Assembly (NCBI GenBank): GCA_041305385.1
Contig: JBFYLO010000016.1
Span: 1-6,914, forward strand
Length of the DNA: 6,914 nucleotides
Reading direction: 5' to 3'
Source: JAKAKT01 sp041305385
Lineage (GTDB): Archaea > Micrarchaeota > Micrarchaeia > Burarchaeales > JAKAKT01
Within the stretch, counting starts at the first letter, position 1, and the number at the start of each line of letters is the position of its first letter. Below the pieces are notes generated by a model that searched no databases, had not been told where the DNA came from, and saw only the letters and a program-made list of their open reading frames with translations. The position numbers were made by a program, and so were the translations under genes. Of the stretch, positions 6,724-6,914 are shown one piece after another.

Positions 6724-6811
6724 CGAAAGAATACGAAGAACTCAGAAAGCCCTAGGCGACTGAATATGCCCCGAAGCCCAATAGACTGCTATGGCAAACC
6801 GAAAAGCAGCT
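6724..6811. other. Non-coding gap after the CrtC-like gene
   Basis: No gene is seen. There is no T-run on the plus strand directly after the stop, so no obvious terminator for the upstream gene. CTGCT (6786-6790) and AGCAG (6805-6809) could form a 5-base hairpin. On the minus strand the stretch around 6791-6806 reads TTTTCGGTTTGCCATAG, resembling the flank TTTTCGTTTGTTTGCAATAG of copy A, so the repeat element may extend to here. Confidence 0.45.
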
Positions 6812-6914
6812 CAACAAACCAAAAACGAACGAGCTCGCGGCGGCTCCAATTTTTGCCCGGAGGCAAAAATGGACCATTTGTGGCTCGAAGCCACAAATTG
6901 GTCGGGGCGCCTCG
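6812..6914 (-). repeat. Structured intergenic element, copy B (cut by window edge)
   Basis: Second copy of the element at 4017-4112, on the opposite strand. Read on the minus strand it starts at the window edge with CGAGGCGCCCCGACCAAT (6914-6897), which matches copy A at 16 of 18 bases, and ends TCGTTCGTTTTTGGTTTGTT (6832-6813). The interior holds two long perfect hairpins with four-way-junction potential. The window ends exactly at the first shared base, so more of the element may lie beyond it. It could be a non-coding RNA with a T-rich 3' end, a palindromic mobile repeat, or a leader for a plus-strand gene past 6914. Confidence 0.55.
6846..6901. repeat. Twin hairpins with cruciform symmetry
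   Basis: ATTTTTGCC (6849-6857) pairs perfectly with GGCAAAAAT (6862-6870) around a 4-base loop. ATTTGTGGCT (6876-6885) pairs perfectly with AGCCACAAAT (6889-6898) around CGA. The outermost CCAATTT (6846-6852) also complements AAATTGG (6895-6901), and the central AAATGG (6867-6872) complements CCATTT (6874-6879). The block can therefore form either two adjacent hairpins or one long alternative fold. Confidence 0.85.

Noticed and set aside
6846..6901. Simple bacterial Rho-independent terminator for the CrtC-like gene
   Set aside because: It lies over 120 bases beyond the stop, and neither hairpin is followed by a T-run on the plus strand.
6846..6914. Integron attC site
   Set aside because: The imperfect palindrome is superficially similar, but I see no R'/R'' core motif (GTTRRRY), no integrase and no cassette array.

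Overview
The window reads as part of a surface-polysaccharide or glycoprotein-glycan assembly locus, most likely from an archaeon. The archaeal reading rests on frequent AGG/AGA arginine and ATA isoleucine codons, Shine-Dalgarno sites that match the archaeal 16S tail (AGGAGGTG), GTG starts joined by 4-base GTGA/ATGA overlaps, and a TATA-like AT-rich box about 30 bases before the first plus-strand gene. It is an inference: no ribosomal or informational gene is present, and I cannot name a lineage. GC is around 50%.

Layout. A tight minus-strand operon of five genes runs leftward from about 3948 to the left edge: a short GDPD-fold phosphodiesterase (3948-3322), a divergent nucleotidyltransferase (3325-2627), a HAD phosphatase (2630-1974), a second canonical nucleotidyltransferase (2014-1277) and a Wzx-type flippase cut by the window edge (1265-1). 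The first three junctions are overlaps (4, 4 and 41 bases) and the last is an 11-base gap, so these genes are almost certainly co-transcribed. A 225-base divergent intergenic region (3949-4173) follows. Two plus-strand genes come next: a glycosyltransferase with a degenerate methyltransferase-like N-terminus (4174-5652) and a tryptophan-rich protein resembling the CrtC/AttH lipocalin-like superfamily (5719-6723). The last 191 bases hold no gene.

How the genes may work together. The two nucleotidyltransferases and the HAD phosphatase look like an activation module for one or two unusual sugars or polyols. The glycosyltransferase would transfer a residue and the flippase would move the lipid-linked glycan across the membrane. 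The GDPD-like enzyme heading the operon suggests a phosphodiester, such as a glycerol-phosphate-type group, is made, trimmed or recycled. Substrates cannot be read from sequence.

The most unusual signal is not a gene. The divergent intergenic region (about 4017-4112) and the right end of the window (about 6914-6812, opposite orientation) carry two copies of a structured non-coding element. The copies share an 18-base head (16 of 18 identical) and a T-rich tail, while the hairpins between differ in sequence but stay self-complementary. That pattern fits a structured RNA family or a palindromic dispersed repeat.
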